From Manduca sexta (lineage: Eukaryota > Arthropoda > Insecta > Lepidoptera > Sphingidae): a stretch of 64,000 nt of DNA. The first letter of the stretch is position 1, and each line of letters starts with the position of its first letter. Shown here in pieces: positions 54,086 to 64,000 of this stretch. The DNA lies in NCBI RefSeq assembly GCF_014839805.1, contig NC_051120.1:8928001-8992000 (forward strand). Direction: 5' to 3'. The position numbers and the translations under genes were made by a program. The notes under the pieces are model-generated. The model saw only the letters and a list, made by a program, of their open reading frames with translations, was not told where the DNA came from and searched no databases.

Positions 54086-54369
54086 ATTAGAAATGCATTT
54101 TCTTGTTTGATAAACAGCAGTAACGATAAGATAATCTGTTAAACCATGTTATGGACCAGAACCACCTTTTCTGTCTTACTGCCCTTTGGATTACCACAGC
54201 GGCATTGGCTTCAGGATATATATTATTATTAGAAATGCATTTTCTTGTTTGATAAACAGCAGTAACGATAAGATAATTTATTAAACCATGTTATGGACCA
54301 GAACCACCTTTTCTGTCTTACTGCCCTTTGGATTACCACAGCGGCATTGGCTTCAGGATATATATTATT
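54086..54369. repeat. 142-bp tandem duplication
   Basis: Unit 1 (54086-54227) and unit 2 (54228-54369) are nearly identical. I see two substitutions, both in ATAATCTGTTAAACC versus ATAATTTATTAAACC. Both end in a short ATT run, which may have promoted the duplication by slippage. Confidence 0.93.
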
Positions 54370-57300
54370 ATTATAAAGGTCCGCAAAAAGACTTCACCTC
54401 ACACAAGGATATGTCTAAAGTAATACATTTAGACGGGTCGTTGACCGGTAACCTCAAATCTAAAGGCCAGTAGCCCGAAGCGACATTCATTTTGAAATCC
54501 CAAAAGGACTTGCGAATTGTTTCTCAGGACAAATTGGTGACATAAAAGCGAAATTAATAATGTTATTACGAATTCTCTACAGGATAATAGTATTTTAAAT
54601 TAAATAACAGTAACATCTTAAAATGTTTTATTTGGCATTGTTTTAAGGTTGAAATTGAGAAAGTGATTCATATAATGATAGGTAGTCATCCTCGCTCATG
54701 AACCTTTGGTTATACGCTGTGGTGTTATAGCCTACGATGCTCAATCGTAGGAGATTTGTCCAGTTTTACAAAACATATGCGAGGAGAGACTCCAGTTTCC
54801 AAAATATTCAGAGACCAGGCAAACTTTAACAAAACGAGAAGAGTAAAACTATTTCTTTTTTGTTTTATCTAAAACATTAGTCCATTTCCGTGTGCAAAAA
54901 ATTGGCTTCTACTTCGTTTTTTAAATTCAAACATATAAAATAAGATTCCTTAACTATTTTTATATTTGACATGTCTTTTGGCTCATGATTAACACTTTAA
55001 ATTACCATTCTACAAGGAATACTTCAAGTAAGATAATTAAATCGATTATATCTATTTCTAGAAAAGACTTATTTTACTAAAATCCTTTTATAATTAAGAC
55101 TCAGTTTAATCTGAGTCTCTTCCGTGACTTTCTGTTGCTAACTGACTCCGGATTTAATTTCCAATTTCAATTGAAACGGTTCATTAGTTTTTGAGTATTT
55201 TGCCGTGACGTTGCTGACTGTTCCGAGATTAGCAATTAGATGGTTGATTAAACAGCTATTGATGAGTTTACTAAGAACTGTCTGGAATTCTTGTGATTTT
55301 CTTGTCATAATTAAAGAATTTATATTTCCAGGCTTTAGCTTAAGACCAAATATGCTAAAGAATTAATATTACAGAAGGGGAGGGGGTTATCGCGATCGAA
55401 TGTGGCTTATGTGTTAAATTAAGATACAGAATTCCATGAAATTCAATTTGAGGTTTATGCTTTTATTTATCAATACTTTTTACATCTACCTTAAGCAGAA
55501 TTCTTTAAAAAAATAACTTCATGTTTCAGCGTAATAATTTTAAAAAGATATAACATTTCGCCATTTATAAGAACTTCCGAATAATATTGACATTGGTTAA
55601 AAGTTAAAAATATCTTCTTTGAGCCACTTCGCGGTCGAGTTGTTTGCGAGATACGTTACATAACTTCAAATCGCGAAGTGACTGAAATGTTTTCAAGAAC
55701 TAGATATCAAAGGCTTTTACTAAAAGCCTACTTCGTTATAAAATAAAAAAGGAAATTTGGCAACGTAATTACAGTACTCGGCAATTAATATTATATATCG
55801 ATCTATAGAATCAGAATCGGTAAATCAGATTGACACCGTAGGATGGATGTGATAGACGTTCTCGAATCCAAAGTTAACCAATTATCACAGTCTAAAGCCA
55901 ATGTGTGATATTGACTGTCGAGTAATTGAGGTGTAATATTTACTGTCGTGTACTGTACGCTCGTTAGATCATAATATACTTTAGAGTCTGAAAAATCCAG
56001 ACTTTAATTAGTCAATGGGAAAAGTCAGTTTGAAACTCTGAATCAGGCAAGCGACAGTCTTTCAATGATACAAAAAATCTTTAAGTGAGTCTTATCTTAC
56101 TTGTTACTAATATTAAAATGTGAAAGTTTGTCAAAATGTTTTGAAGTTTCTTAAGGATTTATGAACGTTAAGTTTATTATAATTTAAATTGATGGATTGT
56201 TTACAATCATGAAGTGTCGGAGGGAGCGATGTTCTGTTATTTAATAAGTAGCTTCCCTCGCCCCCTATCCCTTGATGTTTTTTTGTTAATTAGAAGTAAA
56301 CGCAAAAATAACTGAACGGATTTAGATGAAAATTTGGCACAAGGTTAGACCATATCCTGGATTTCCTATGAGTTGTTTCGGTTCGTCTAAGCTTACTATA
56401 TAACTCGGTACTTTGCTCCCATGGGAAACCATTCAATTTTTTACTTTATTTTTAAATAAATGGGAGTAACGTTGTAGTCTCTAAGTGACATAACTGTAAA
56501 GGTTTTTGATGTGAACTAACTCGTGAGCTGCTACTTTTAAATAAATCAATTTAGATCATTTCCCACCTTCAAAGTTTCTATTACCTTAAAAATATAATCA
56601 GAGGTAAACTGAATACCACGAACGTTATATTAAACTCGGAGAGCAAATATTTTTATTAAACCAGTACAATGTGCAGTTTATGCGGACTGCAAGATATTAG
56701 GCAGATGTTCTGAATTTGCATTAGAAACACAAGCAGTTCTGCCCGCACGTGGCTCCTTTGTGCTTGAAAACGCTATGGGTTAATACAGGATTTGGTATCG
56801 TCCGCAAAATGTTATTTGTTTGCATTACGGTCGCCATATGCAAATCGGTTTACCGAAATATTTCGCTTTGGAAATGGTTAGTTAAAATATTCCTCTCCTA
56901 TAAAATTATATGCGGGAAACCATGTATTTTTATTAGTGTTTGTGCTACATAATACCCTTTTAGCTATGTTTATAGTTTTGCATTTGTGCTTGAAGTATGT
57001 TGTTTATTTCATTATTGTATTATGGAATTTTATTTATTAACAAAATTTTCAAAAATATTTATTGTCATCTATTTTTATTGTTAAACAATTTTAGTCCTTA
57101 TGTTAAAGCTTAATACGTTGTATTTTCAAAAAATCGGCTTAAACTGTTTTAATAACTGCCCACATACGGCACTAAAAATAATTTATACATGCTTCAATAA
57201 TCACATTAATTATCGAAATTCTATTATAATTATTAATAGCCACACAGCGGTTTGTGGAAACATTTGCATCTAGTTGTAATAAGGTTTATAATAAACCGTA

Positions 57301-57580
57301 TAAAATTCTGTCTAAAATTGTATGTTATAACAAAAGGTTAGGTACTTCGTGTCTCATTTCATATATACATTTATAAATCTAAGAAATGCGTGTCGTGAAT
57401 TTATTTTTCCCCGTAATGTAGTTCCCGAGGGCATGCTTCGATACATTCACGAAATGAAGTTAATTAAGGGCTCTATTACTTATTTCCTTTGCCTGTCGCA
57501 CTCGAAGACTTTTCTGATCAAATAGTTTGGTCAGGTGGGCAAACCGACTTTTTCTTTACCGCCAATGAGTATAGCCTTAC
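54370..57580. other. Long stretch with few recognisable features
   Basis: A family H fragment in reverse lies near 56285-56370 (AACTGAACGGATTTAGATGAAAATTTGGC). An imperfect inverted pair (CACTTCGCG at 55625, CGCGAAGTG at 55672) is present. No gene is recognised. This is the longest part of the window with almost no repeat families. Confidence 0.45.
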
Positions 57581-57585
57581 TTTAT

Positions 57586-57785
57586 AAGTAACTAGCGACC
57601 CGCCCCGGCTTCGCACGGGTGCAATGCCGACTATTTAATGGATGTTATTATTATACATATAAACTTTCCTCTTGAATCACTCTATCTATTAAAAAAACCG
57701 CATCAAAATCCGTTGGGTAGTTTTAAAGATTTAAGCACAGGGACAGAGAAAGCGACTTTGTTTTATACTATGCAGTGATATTGTG
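57586..57785 (+). repeat. Family J dispersed repeat
   Basis: It starts AACTAGCGACCCGCCCCGGCTTCGCACGGG and ends GAGAAAGCGACTTTGTTTTATACTATGCAGTGAT, with AAACCGCATCAAAATCCGTTGGGTAGTTTTAAAGATTTAAG between. I recognise this as a widespread lepidopteran repeat form, without certainty on class. Confidence 0.6.
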
Positions 57786-57825
57786 TTATGGGAATTTTGT
57801 TTTTTCTTATTAAGAGTCAAGTGAT

Positions 57826-58055
57826 AGCCGAGTTAGGGAGGGGGACTGATAAGACAAATGTCTGCAGATTCAAAACTCAAGGGCACGGACCTTTGACTTT
57901 TCTAAAGTTTACATAAATTATTCTTTGTGAATTATCGCTCGGATTAACGGTAAAGGAACACATCGTGAAGAAACCTGCATGCATAATAATATCTCTATAA
58001 AAATTTTGAGGATATGTGAAGTCCGTTAATTGGCACTAGACCAGTGTAGGGGACG
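57826..58055 (+). repeat. Family C SINE, tail truncated
   Basis: It has GTGATAGCCGAGTTAGGGAGG (head), TTCTTTGTGAATTATCGCTCGG, TAACGGTAAAGGAACACATCGTG and CACTAGACCAGTGTAGGGGACGA. The (TTA)n tail is missing. Confidence 0.7.
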
Positions 58056-58059
58056 AGAT

Positions 58060-59389
58060 ATACCTGTGTAGATAATAAGAAGATAAATAGATAATTAATT
58101 ATGTAATTTGATACTGACAAAAGTAAAAATCGCGACCATCAAAGTTTAAAATAAAATTTTAAATAAAAGCATATTATTGAAAATTTAACTTAACTCTTTT
58201 GTAAATATGTATACAATACAATGTTATATTGATAATAATGAGAGTAAAATACGAGTATGTACATACTATTATATTATTCCCCTGTTATGTTGGGTTGCTG
58301 GCTGTGACATTCTTAACGCTGTCACCCTTAGCAGTTCTCAAATACTGCTGGGATCTCAGGCACAACAACGTGTACACACATGGGCGACGTTTCGCATTGG
58401 ACCTCTTTATGAAAAGTGTATTTTCTGTAAAATAAAAACATGTATAATAAATAGTGTTTTTTGAAGAACTCTCTTAACAATATGCACGATTGAAACCTGG
58501 ACATTATATTTGTAAAAGCAGAGACATTTAGTTTGCCTCATGTCTCAGTAAACTAAAGCTCTAAAAATCACAAATGCATTTGTTAACTCTCTGTCTATCC
58601 ATCAGAGAAGACTTATTACGTGAATTGATTTTATTACGTTGTTCTAATCTCTAAACATATAATAAAATCATAGATTTTCCGTGACTTCACATTAAATATT
58701 TTTGGTATAAATAACTCGGTATAAAAGAAATAAGTAATGGCATATAAAAAAATAATGAATACAAATAAGCATTAAAATAATAAATGATAGCCATAGATTA
58801 TAATAATAGCGCGTATAAAATTATTATTAAGTTTAAAATAATTAAAACTTGGTTAATTAATAAACGGCAGATGTTCAAGTTAAACTTAATTTATTGTATT
58901 ACGTAAAATAGTTTTATAAATTATTTATTGAAGCGAAACTTAATAAGAAAGGAGATGTAAATAACTATTTCTTATAGTTTTTGAACTGATTGACGTAAAA
59001 ATAATTAATTGGTGTCAATACTTCAATCATATTCAAAACTATAAATGTGATACTCTATTTAAATAAATAAAGGTGTTTCGTACGCACAGATTTAAATTCT
59101 TTTGCATTTCGCTGGCTCACTTAATATGAAGCAAACGGAATGTGAAAAATAATCATACGATCTTATAATTAAGATCGTATTATAATTTTTCTTGATGTTG
59201 AAATAATAACATTCATGTTGGTATAATTTCATGGTTCCCCTTTTATTTATCTTTCGGTAGTTGGAAAATTTTACTGAAAGACACACCGAATGTGATATAC
59301 AATTCAATTTGTGCAAAAAATATAATATAGAACTTTGTAATAGTGAGCCAACAATTTCACTGTATTAAGATGTCATTGAGACGTGACAA
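58060..59389. other. AT-rich stretch with a small hairpin
   Basis: There is no gene. A perfect 11-bp hairpin (ATACGATCTTA-TAAT-TAAGATCGTAT, 59155-59180) also has a 4-nt spacer. Two overlapping open frames (58207-58464) have no known domain. Confidence 0.45.
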
Positions 59390-59393
59390 TATA

Positions 59394-59788
59394 CAGGGTC
59401 ATTTTGACATTGCGTTACTAAATGAAACCACATATTCGTTTTTACTTTTGCTGACATTGTGCCAAAAATCATGTATTAATAACAAATATTTTCACGAAAA
59501 ATCCTAGTTTTATATAGTTTACTGATTTTTTTAACATACTTTAATGCCAATATGGCGTGTGAGGGTATTCCTGAATGAAAGTATGATGTTCCTGCTGCGA
59601 CGAATTCTCTTAGTAAAAGTGGCATAAGGCCGCGTTAAATTAAAATTACTTTTGATTAATATTTATTTTGTCCGAAACTTACACTTTTTTATTTTACAAC
59701 TACGGCTCAATTAAATTGTTATTATGTGTTATTTCGAAGTAAATAAGTATGTGGTTTTATTAAGTAACGCAATATCAAAATGAGCCTA
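59394..59788. mobile_element. Family M MITE, complete
   Basis: The 395-bp element has ~40-bp terminal inverted repeats (CAGGGTCATTTTGACATTGCG at the left; the right end reads CGCAATATCAAAATGAGCCTA). TATA flanks both ends (59390-59393, 59789-59792), a 4-bp duplication or a TA duplication in a TATA target. There is no coding region. The autonomous partner family is unknown. Confidence 0.85.
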
Positions 59789-60134
59789 TATAAACCAGTA
59801 CGAACAAGAAAGTCGACAGTTTTTTTTTCGTGACCCTACGTTTCTTAGCATGGCAAGGACCGACTTATACAAGCATACCGGACTTTTGGATGAGTGCTTT
59901 AGGCGCTCGCAACCAATGAAAATTAAGCGACCATGCTGAAGGGAACCTACTAACGGGTTACGAACCGGCTCAGGGCGGTTACTGGAAGACAGTATTTGCT
60001 ATGTACGCGTACTCTAACAATCTCAATTAGCGAGCCTTCAGATTGTGCGTGCTACTGGCAAATCTATAGTTATTAAATATCATTGTACGTGTTATGTACT
60101 CATACAAATAATATCAGCTATCTGACTCTCTATC

Positions 60135-60312
60135 TCACTACCTCAAATCTCCGGTCATATGGGATTGCCGTCTCACTGGACTATGAGAGTGAAGGAACAG
60201 AGAGAACACCTGTGTATTGCACACACGCTTGTGCACTATAATATCTCCTGCGTACTTGGGTGATCTTTGTTGAGATTGGCCTCAGTGGCCGAAATTCGAC
60301 TCGGATCACCAG
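60135..60312 (+). repeat. Family N dispersed repeat
   Basis: It shares ATGGGATTGCCGTCTCACTGG, ACTATGAGAGTGAAGGAACAGAG, TGTGCACTATAATATCTCCTGCG and TGGCCGAAATTCGACTCGG with 21375-21570. Confidence 0.6.
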
Positions 60313-60319
60313 CTATTTA

Positions 60320-60930
60320 GAACATTGATACTTGTAAGTGTAAGTGAACTACATAAGGTATTCTTAAGTTACTCGAGAGACGTGGCGCATTAATTTTAAA
60401 TGAACTCCAAAAGACTATTGTTCAAATCATGAACTATCGCGTTTGCAGTCTGTACGTTTTGTTTCCATTCGCCTTTTAGGCCAAGGCCAGCGCATGCGTC
60501 CCACCCATTTTATTCCCGAAATAAAAATAAACGCCGCACAAAACATATATAAAATTTCACGGGATTTGCAACGCTCAGCGTAGAAATTCATGTTCAAGGA
60601 CGGAGAGAAAACATTCTTTTTCCTTTTTTTCTTCCCCCGTTATCCGTAATTGGATAAAGAGATACGTACGCTTGGTAGCTCAGTTTAAGTGGCTGAATAA
60701 GTAGGGTGGGGGCTAGTCAAATGTACAAATTGGATACACAGTAGGGCTGTGAGATTGATTGATTAAGTGTACTGGGTCTTTTGAGTGCTTGTCGGGTTTG
60801 CGGTCAGGCGTTTTTCGATATTTTCTTCTGAGATGAAGAATGTTTTTTTGTTTTATTCCGTTTGACTCTTTTATTTTCAAGTATATTTAGATATTTTGAG
60901 TTTGAGGGCTGTTCATTTTTCGTCTATTTT
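60320..60930. other. Apparently unique sequence, no gene recognised
   Basis: It contains a GCGCATGCG core (60490-60498), similar to NRF1/EWG-type sites. A single short match is weak evidence for regulation. Confidence 0.35.
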
Positions 60931-60934
60931 TTTA

Positions 60935-61030
60935 ATCTAATCCGTTCAGTTGTTTCTGCATTTACTTCTAACAAATATATAAATATAGAAACATTTTCAC
61001 ATACTTTCGCATTTATTATTATAATATAAG
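60935..61030 (+). repeat. Family H tail
   Basis: It has TCCGTTCAGTTGTTTCTGCATTTACTTCTAACAAA and ACATTTTCACATACTTTCGCATTTATTATTATAATATAAG. Confidence 0.55.
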
Positions 61031-61597
61031 TTAACGATTTTATCGACTATACTTAATTTTGTAGACCACATAACTCACAAACAAAGGCAAAACGAACCTG
61101 TACTCTTCAAAATTGAACTAAACATATGTACCAGATCGAACGACTGACTGAACTACGTTCGCGAATCATCCTCACGCTACCCTATAATGAACGAGTCGGC
61201 CTGAATAAGTAGGTACCACTCTAATACACTTGCAGAGGGTAAGTTCAAATTGCGCCGAATTGGGTGGTTTATTGGACACGGATTCTACTCAATGTATAGG
61301 ATTTGTAAGTCCTAGTTCTTTTGTCTCTTTCCCCATATTTTTTAGATTAATTTAGTCAGGCCTGAGACTAAAAAAGGTTTCCGTTGGATTACTCCACGGG
61401 TTTGTTTTGAATACAGTTGAAGCGGGGTTAGTATAAAGAGCTTGATTTTCTATTTTTTTTTATTTATAATGATTAAATATCAAACTTTTTAACATTAAAC
61501 AGTGAATAGGTAAGTCATGTAATTTTTTTGGTCCTTAAAGCTTTTCTTTTTAACTTTATTTTTTATTATTACAACTTCATAAATAATGTTATTCCGC

Positions 61598-61690
61598 TTG
61601 CCTCAGTGACGTAGTTGTATTATGGAACGACTTCCACTGTGAGATCTCGGGCACATCTAGATAGTGCAAAGTGATATTGAAATAAAAAAA
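61598..61690 (+). repeat. Family B head fragment
   Basis: It has GCCTCAGTGACGTAGTTGTATTATGG, a damaged B-box (ATCTCGGGCACATC) and GCAAAGTGATATTG, then stops in an A-run. Confidence 0.55.
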
Positions 61691-61976
61691 AAAAAACTAC
61701 TGCAATATGGTAAAATTTTACACCCCTTGTATTTCTATCTTTACTTCCATTGCTGAAACAGAGCGATATATTGCGAGCAGTCGCCATTACGACAAATAGT
61801 TACCACTGGAGAGCTGTTTTATCTTATTAACAATATTTATGGATACATTTGGTCTATCTCGGCGGGGCAGACACGCTGCTCGACAATTCCGAAGTAGACG
61901 GAAGTCGTAATATGTAAATTCGCTTAAATCCATGAAGAATGTTTCTTAAGTTGTGCTGATGGGAGTGGGAAATATA

Positions 61977-62215
61977 CAGGGTCAATTTGTCATTGCTTTA
62001 CTAAATGAAACGACATACTCGTCTTCAACTTTGTCGAAATTGTACCAAATATTATTATTAATGGATATTTTCACCAAAAATCCTGGTTTTAGTTTTTCTG
62101 ATTATTTAACATTTTGTAGTTTAATGCGAATATGGTGTGTGGGTGAGTGTATTCCTGACTGAAAATATGATGTTGCCGCTGCGACGAATTCTCTTAAAGT
62201 AGTAATTTTTTGTGT
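61977..62215. mobile_element. Family M MITE, 3'-truncated
   Basis: The left end CAGGGTCAATTTGTCATTGC directly follows TATA (61973-61976), as in the complete copy. It shares the internal CTGCGACGAATTCTCTTAAAGTA. The right terminal repeat is missing. The 69-codon open frame inside is shadow. Confidence 0.78.
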
Positions 62216-62633
62216 CCTTTCAAGAATTGCAAGTCCGAGGTAAAAACATTTCTTTGTCTTATTGAGTGTTAAGCAAATCCTCCAAGGACCCCGACCTGGT
62301 CAAATCGTATTAGAAAAATTCTGAATTCCTTGAGTTATCAAATACAGGACTCCCAGCAACAGCTGTAAACCACAAGATCAAGGACACAAATATGAAAATA
62401 AACCATGCAAGGAAACAATTTTCCACAGAGCGAGCAAAACAGCCCGACACATTAGGGACAAAACTAATTCCGTTGTCATTTGTTTGCTAACTCCTCAAAG
62501 AAGCAGTATTGACTATCGGATATTTATTATGGAATTCTACTGACTTATTTATGAGCAATTATCGGGTGTGGAATAACTACGACGCAGAATAATAACGACG
62601 CCTGTTACACCAGATCCTTACACTTACACTTAT
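62216..62633. other. No feature recognised
   Basis: No gene or repeat was supported. Confidence 0.4.
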
Positions 62634-62879
62634 GCTGGTGTTAGGAAATATTTTATATCCACAGATAGCGACCACGGTACATAAGGTGTTAAAACTCTTC
62701 ATAGTGGCCCTCGTAAGTGTGTCGCGTTCTGGAATCAGCCTGTGTAAATCCGATTCCAACAGGCCGGCATAATTATGTCGACTATCGAGGGGTGATCATC
62801 TCTCGTCAGTTGACATTCTATTGGACCCCATTCTACTTCTATCAATAAGGTTATTTTGCCGAGTGCCTTATATAAAAAA
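62634..62879 (+). repeat. Family A SINE-like repeat, full length
   Basis: It runs from GCTGGTGTTAGGAAATATTTTATATCC to CATTCTACTTCTATCAATAAGG and a TATAAAAAATG tail. The CACTTACCATCAGGTG motif is degraded in this copy. Confidence 0.8.
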
Positions 62880-63219
62880 TGCAATTCTTGCATTCCGTGG
62901 ATTGAATTGACAGTCCAAGCGGTCAGTTTTATAAACTCAAAACTAAGACGCCTTTTAAAGAAATTAGATTTATAAATTCACATTGTTTTATTGACATTGA
63001 TGTAACCTTGTTCTGAAAGAATTTTAATAAACTTTCACGAACTTTCAAATTCGGCCTGGAATTCGGGTTTATTCTTAGCCGAAGTGTTTTCGACGTGGGG
63101 AGCGAATTAAAGCAATATCTTTATATCCGTTAGATTAATAGGCTATCATTAAGGAAGTGGTATTTGAAGCAACGAAGGGTAAACTTAAGAATGAATATTG
63201 CATGGTTGAATATATTTTA

Positions 63220-63567
63220 TTACTATGGCGGGTTTTACACCTTTTGTATGTTGGTTTGACTGCCTCGGTGGCGTAGTTGTACTGCATGCGCGGTACGGCA
63301 GCACTCCGAGGTCCTGGGTTCGAATCCCGGGTCGGGCAAAGTGATATTTGGGTTTTTATGCTCAGTATCAGCCCGGAGTCTGGAATTTGTGCCCGATATG
63401 GCGATAGGATCGCCCCCTATCACATCATGGGACGGAACACACTTGGCGAAAAGTGGGTGCCATGGTTGCGCCTCTGCATACGCCTTCGGGGATAAAATGC
63501 GTGATGTTGTGTGTGTATGTTGGTTTCTATCCACACCGATAAAAATATTCTACTATCAGGAATACAA
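63220..63567 (-). repeat. Family A head fragment split by a SINE
   Basis: The parts 63220-63257 (TACTATGGCGGGTTTTACACC) and 63527-63567 (CTATCCACACCGATAAAAATATT...ACTATCAGG) join to form the A head in reverse. A family B SINE separates them. Confidence 0.6.
63258..63513 (+). mobile_element. Family B SINE, intact with target duplication
   Basis: This is a 256-bp copy flanked by a 13-bp direct duplication (TGTATGTTGGTTT at 63245-63257 and 63514-63526). It has GACTGCCTCGGTGGCGTAGTTG, a perfect B-box (GGTTCGAATCC), the full body and a GATGTTGTGTG end. It is inserted into an older A copy and looks like one of the youngest SINEs in the window. Confidence 0.92.
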
Positions 63568-64000
63568 ACAAAAACCCCACCGATATAATATTACTTGGTT
63601 AATTATGGATGCTTTTGGAAACAAAAAACTTATGAGAGTACTTGCATAGAGGTTTGCGGGTCAATGAGTTCTTCATCAATTACTGAAAGCAAGTAAATCT
63701 ATCAACCTGTGTGAGCCTAAAGCAGTAGATTTCTGTTCTTTTCTTTACTTCTTTTTGTATTGTAGGAATGTAGTTAAAAATTGTATGCAGAACTGTTGAA
63801 AACGATATCATCTAAAGTAAAGACTTTAGTGCAAAATTCCGTATTTTGAAATTCAAACTACATATATCGCTAGTTTACTTTTATAATATCCTATGTTCCG
63901 TGTAACACAGAACATAGAAGGTGCTACATTAATTATTAGTTTAAAAATAGATATTAAAAAAAAACATGTTGGTAAAATTTTGAGAAGATAATAATGCATA

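Noticed and set aside
60490..60498. GCGCATGCG as an NRF1/EWG binding site.
   Set aside because: It is a single short palindrome with no nearby promoter evidence.
1..64000. Search for CRISPR arrays, operons, phage genes or bacterial sequence.
   Set aside because: There are no regularly spaced short repeats, no dense coding and no bacterial-style ribosome sites. The content is that of an insect nuclear genome.

Overview
The window looks like AT-rich, gene-poor nuclear DNA from an insect, most likely a moth or butterfly (Lepidoptera). The reasons are the density of short dispersed repeats of kinds I associate with lepidopteran genomes, R1-clade and RTE-clade LINE remains, Helitron-like ends reading GCGGGCAAAAGCTAG, and one eukaryotic tRNA gene with a Pol III stop. 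The species assignment is inference. I see no convincing multi-exon host protein gene. Almost every long open frame is a piece of a transposable element or a chance frame.

The main structure is a 10.3-kb Ty3/Gypsy LTR retrotransposon at 8906-19207, reading on the minus strand. It has two 590-bp LTRs that differ at one base by my reading, and a 5-bp target duplication (ATAAT). Inside it are a gag with two CCHC knuckles and an unusual N-terminal array of 12-residue repeats, then protease, reverse transcriptase (RT), RNase H and an integrase with a GPY/F module. Its RT is split by a nested 2,895-bp, 5'-truncated R1-clade LINE (12299-15193). That LINE is flanked by a 14-bp target duplication, lies in the same orientation and has no poly(A) tail. 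Both coding regions carry several frameshifts and stops, which fits poorly with near-identical LTRs.

The rest is a mosaic of dispersed repeat families, named here for convenience. A is a ~240-bp SINE-like repeat ending in an A-rich tail, with about 15 copies. B is a ~257-bp tRNA-headed SINE, two copies of which have clear 13-14-bp target duplications. C is a ~330-bp tRNA-headed SINE ending in (TTA)n. D is a SINE-like repeat sharing its 3' tail motif with A. Others are Helitron-like pieces (G), foldback or terminal-inverted-repeat elements (K, M and the 728-bp element at 33580-34307), RTE 3' ends, and minor families H, I, J, L, N and P. Nesting gives relative ages: a 242-bp solo LTR sits in a C copy, and a B copy sits in an A copy.

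Other notable items are a tRNA-Ala(CGC) gene at 31006-31077, three near-perfect palindromes with 4-nt spacers (two of them with 39-bp arms), and a 142-bp tandem duplication at 54086. The elements do not form a working pathway together. The coherent biology is TE invasion, nesting and decay.
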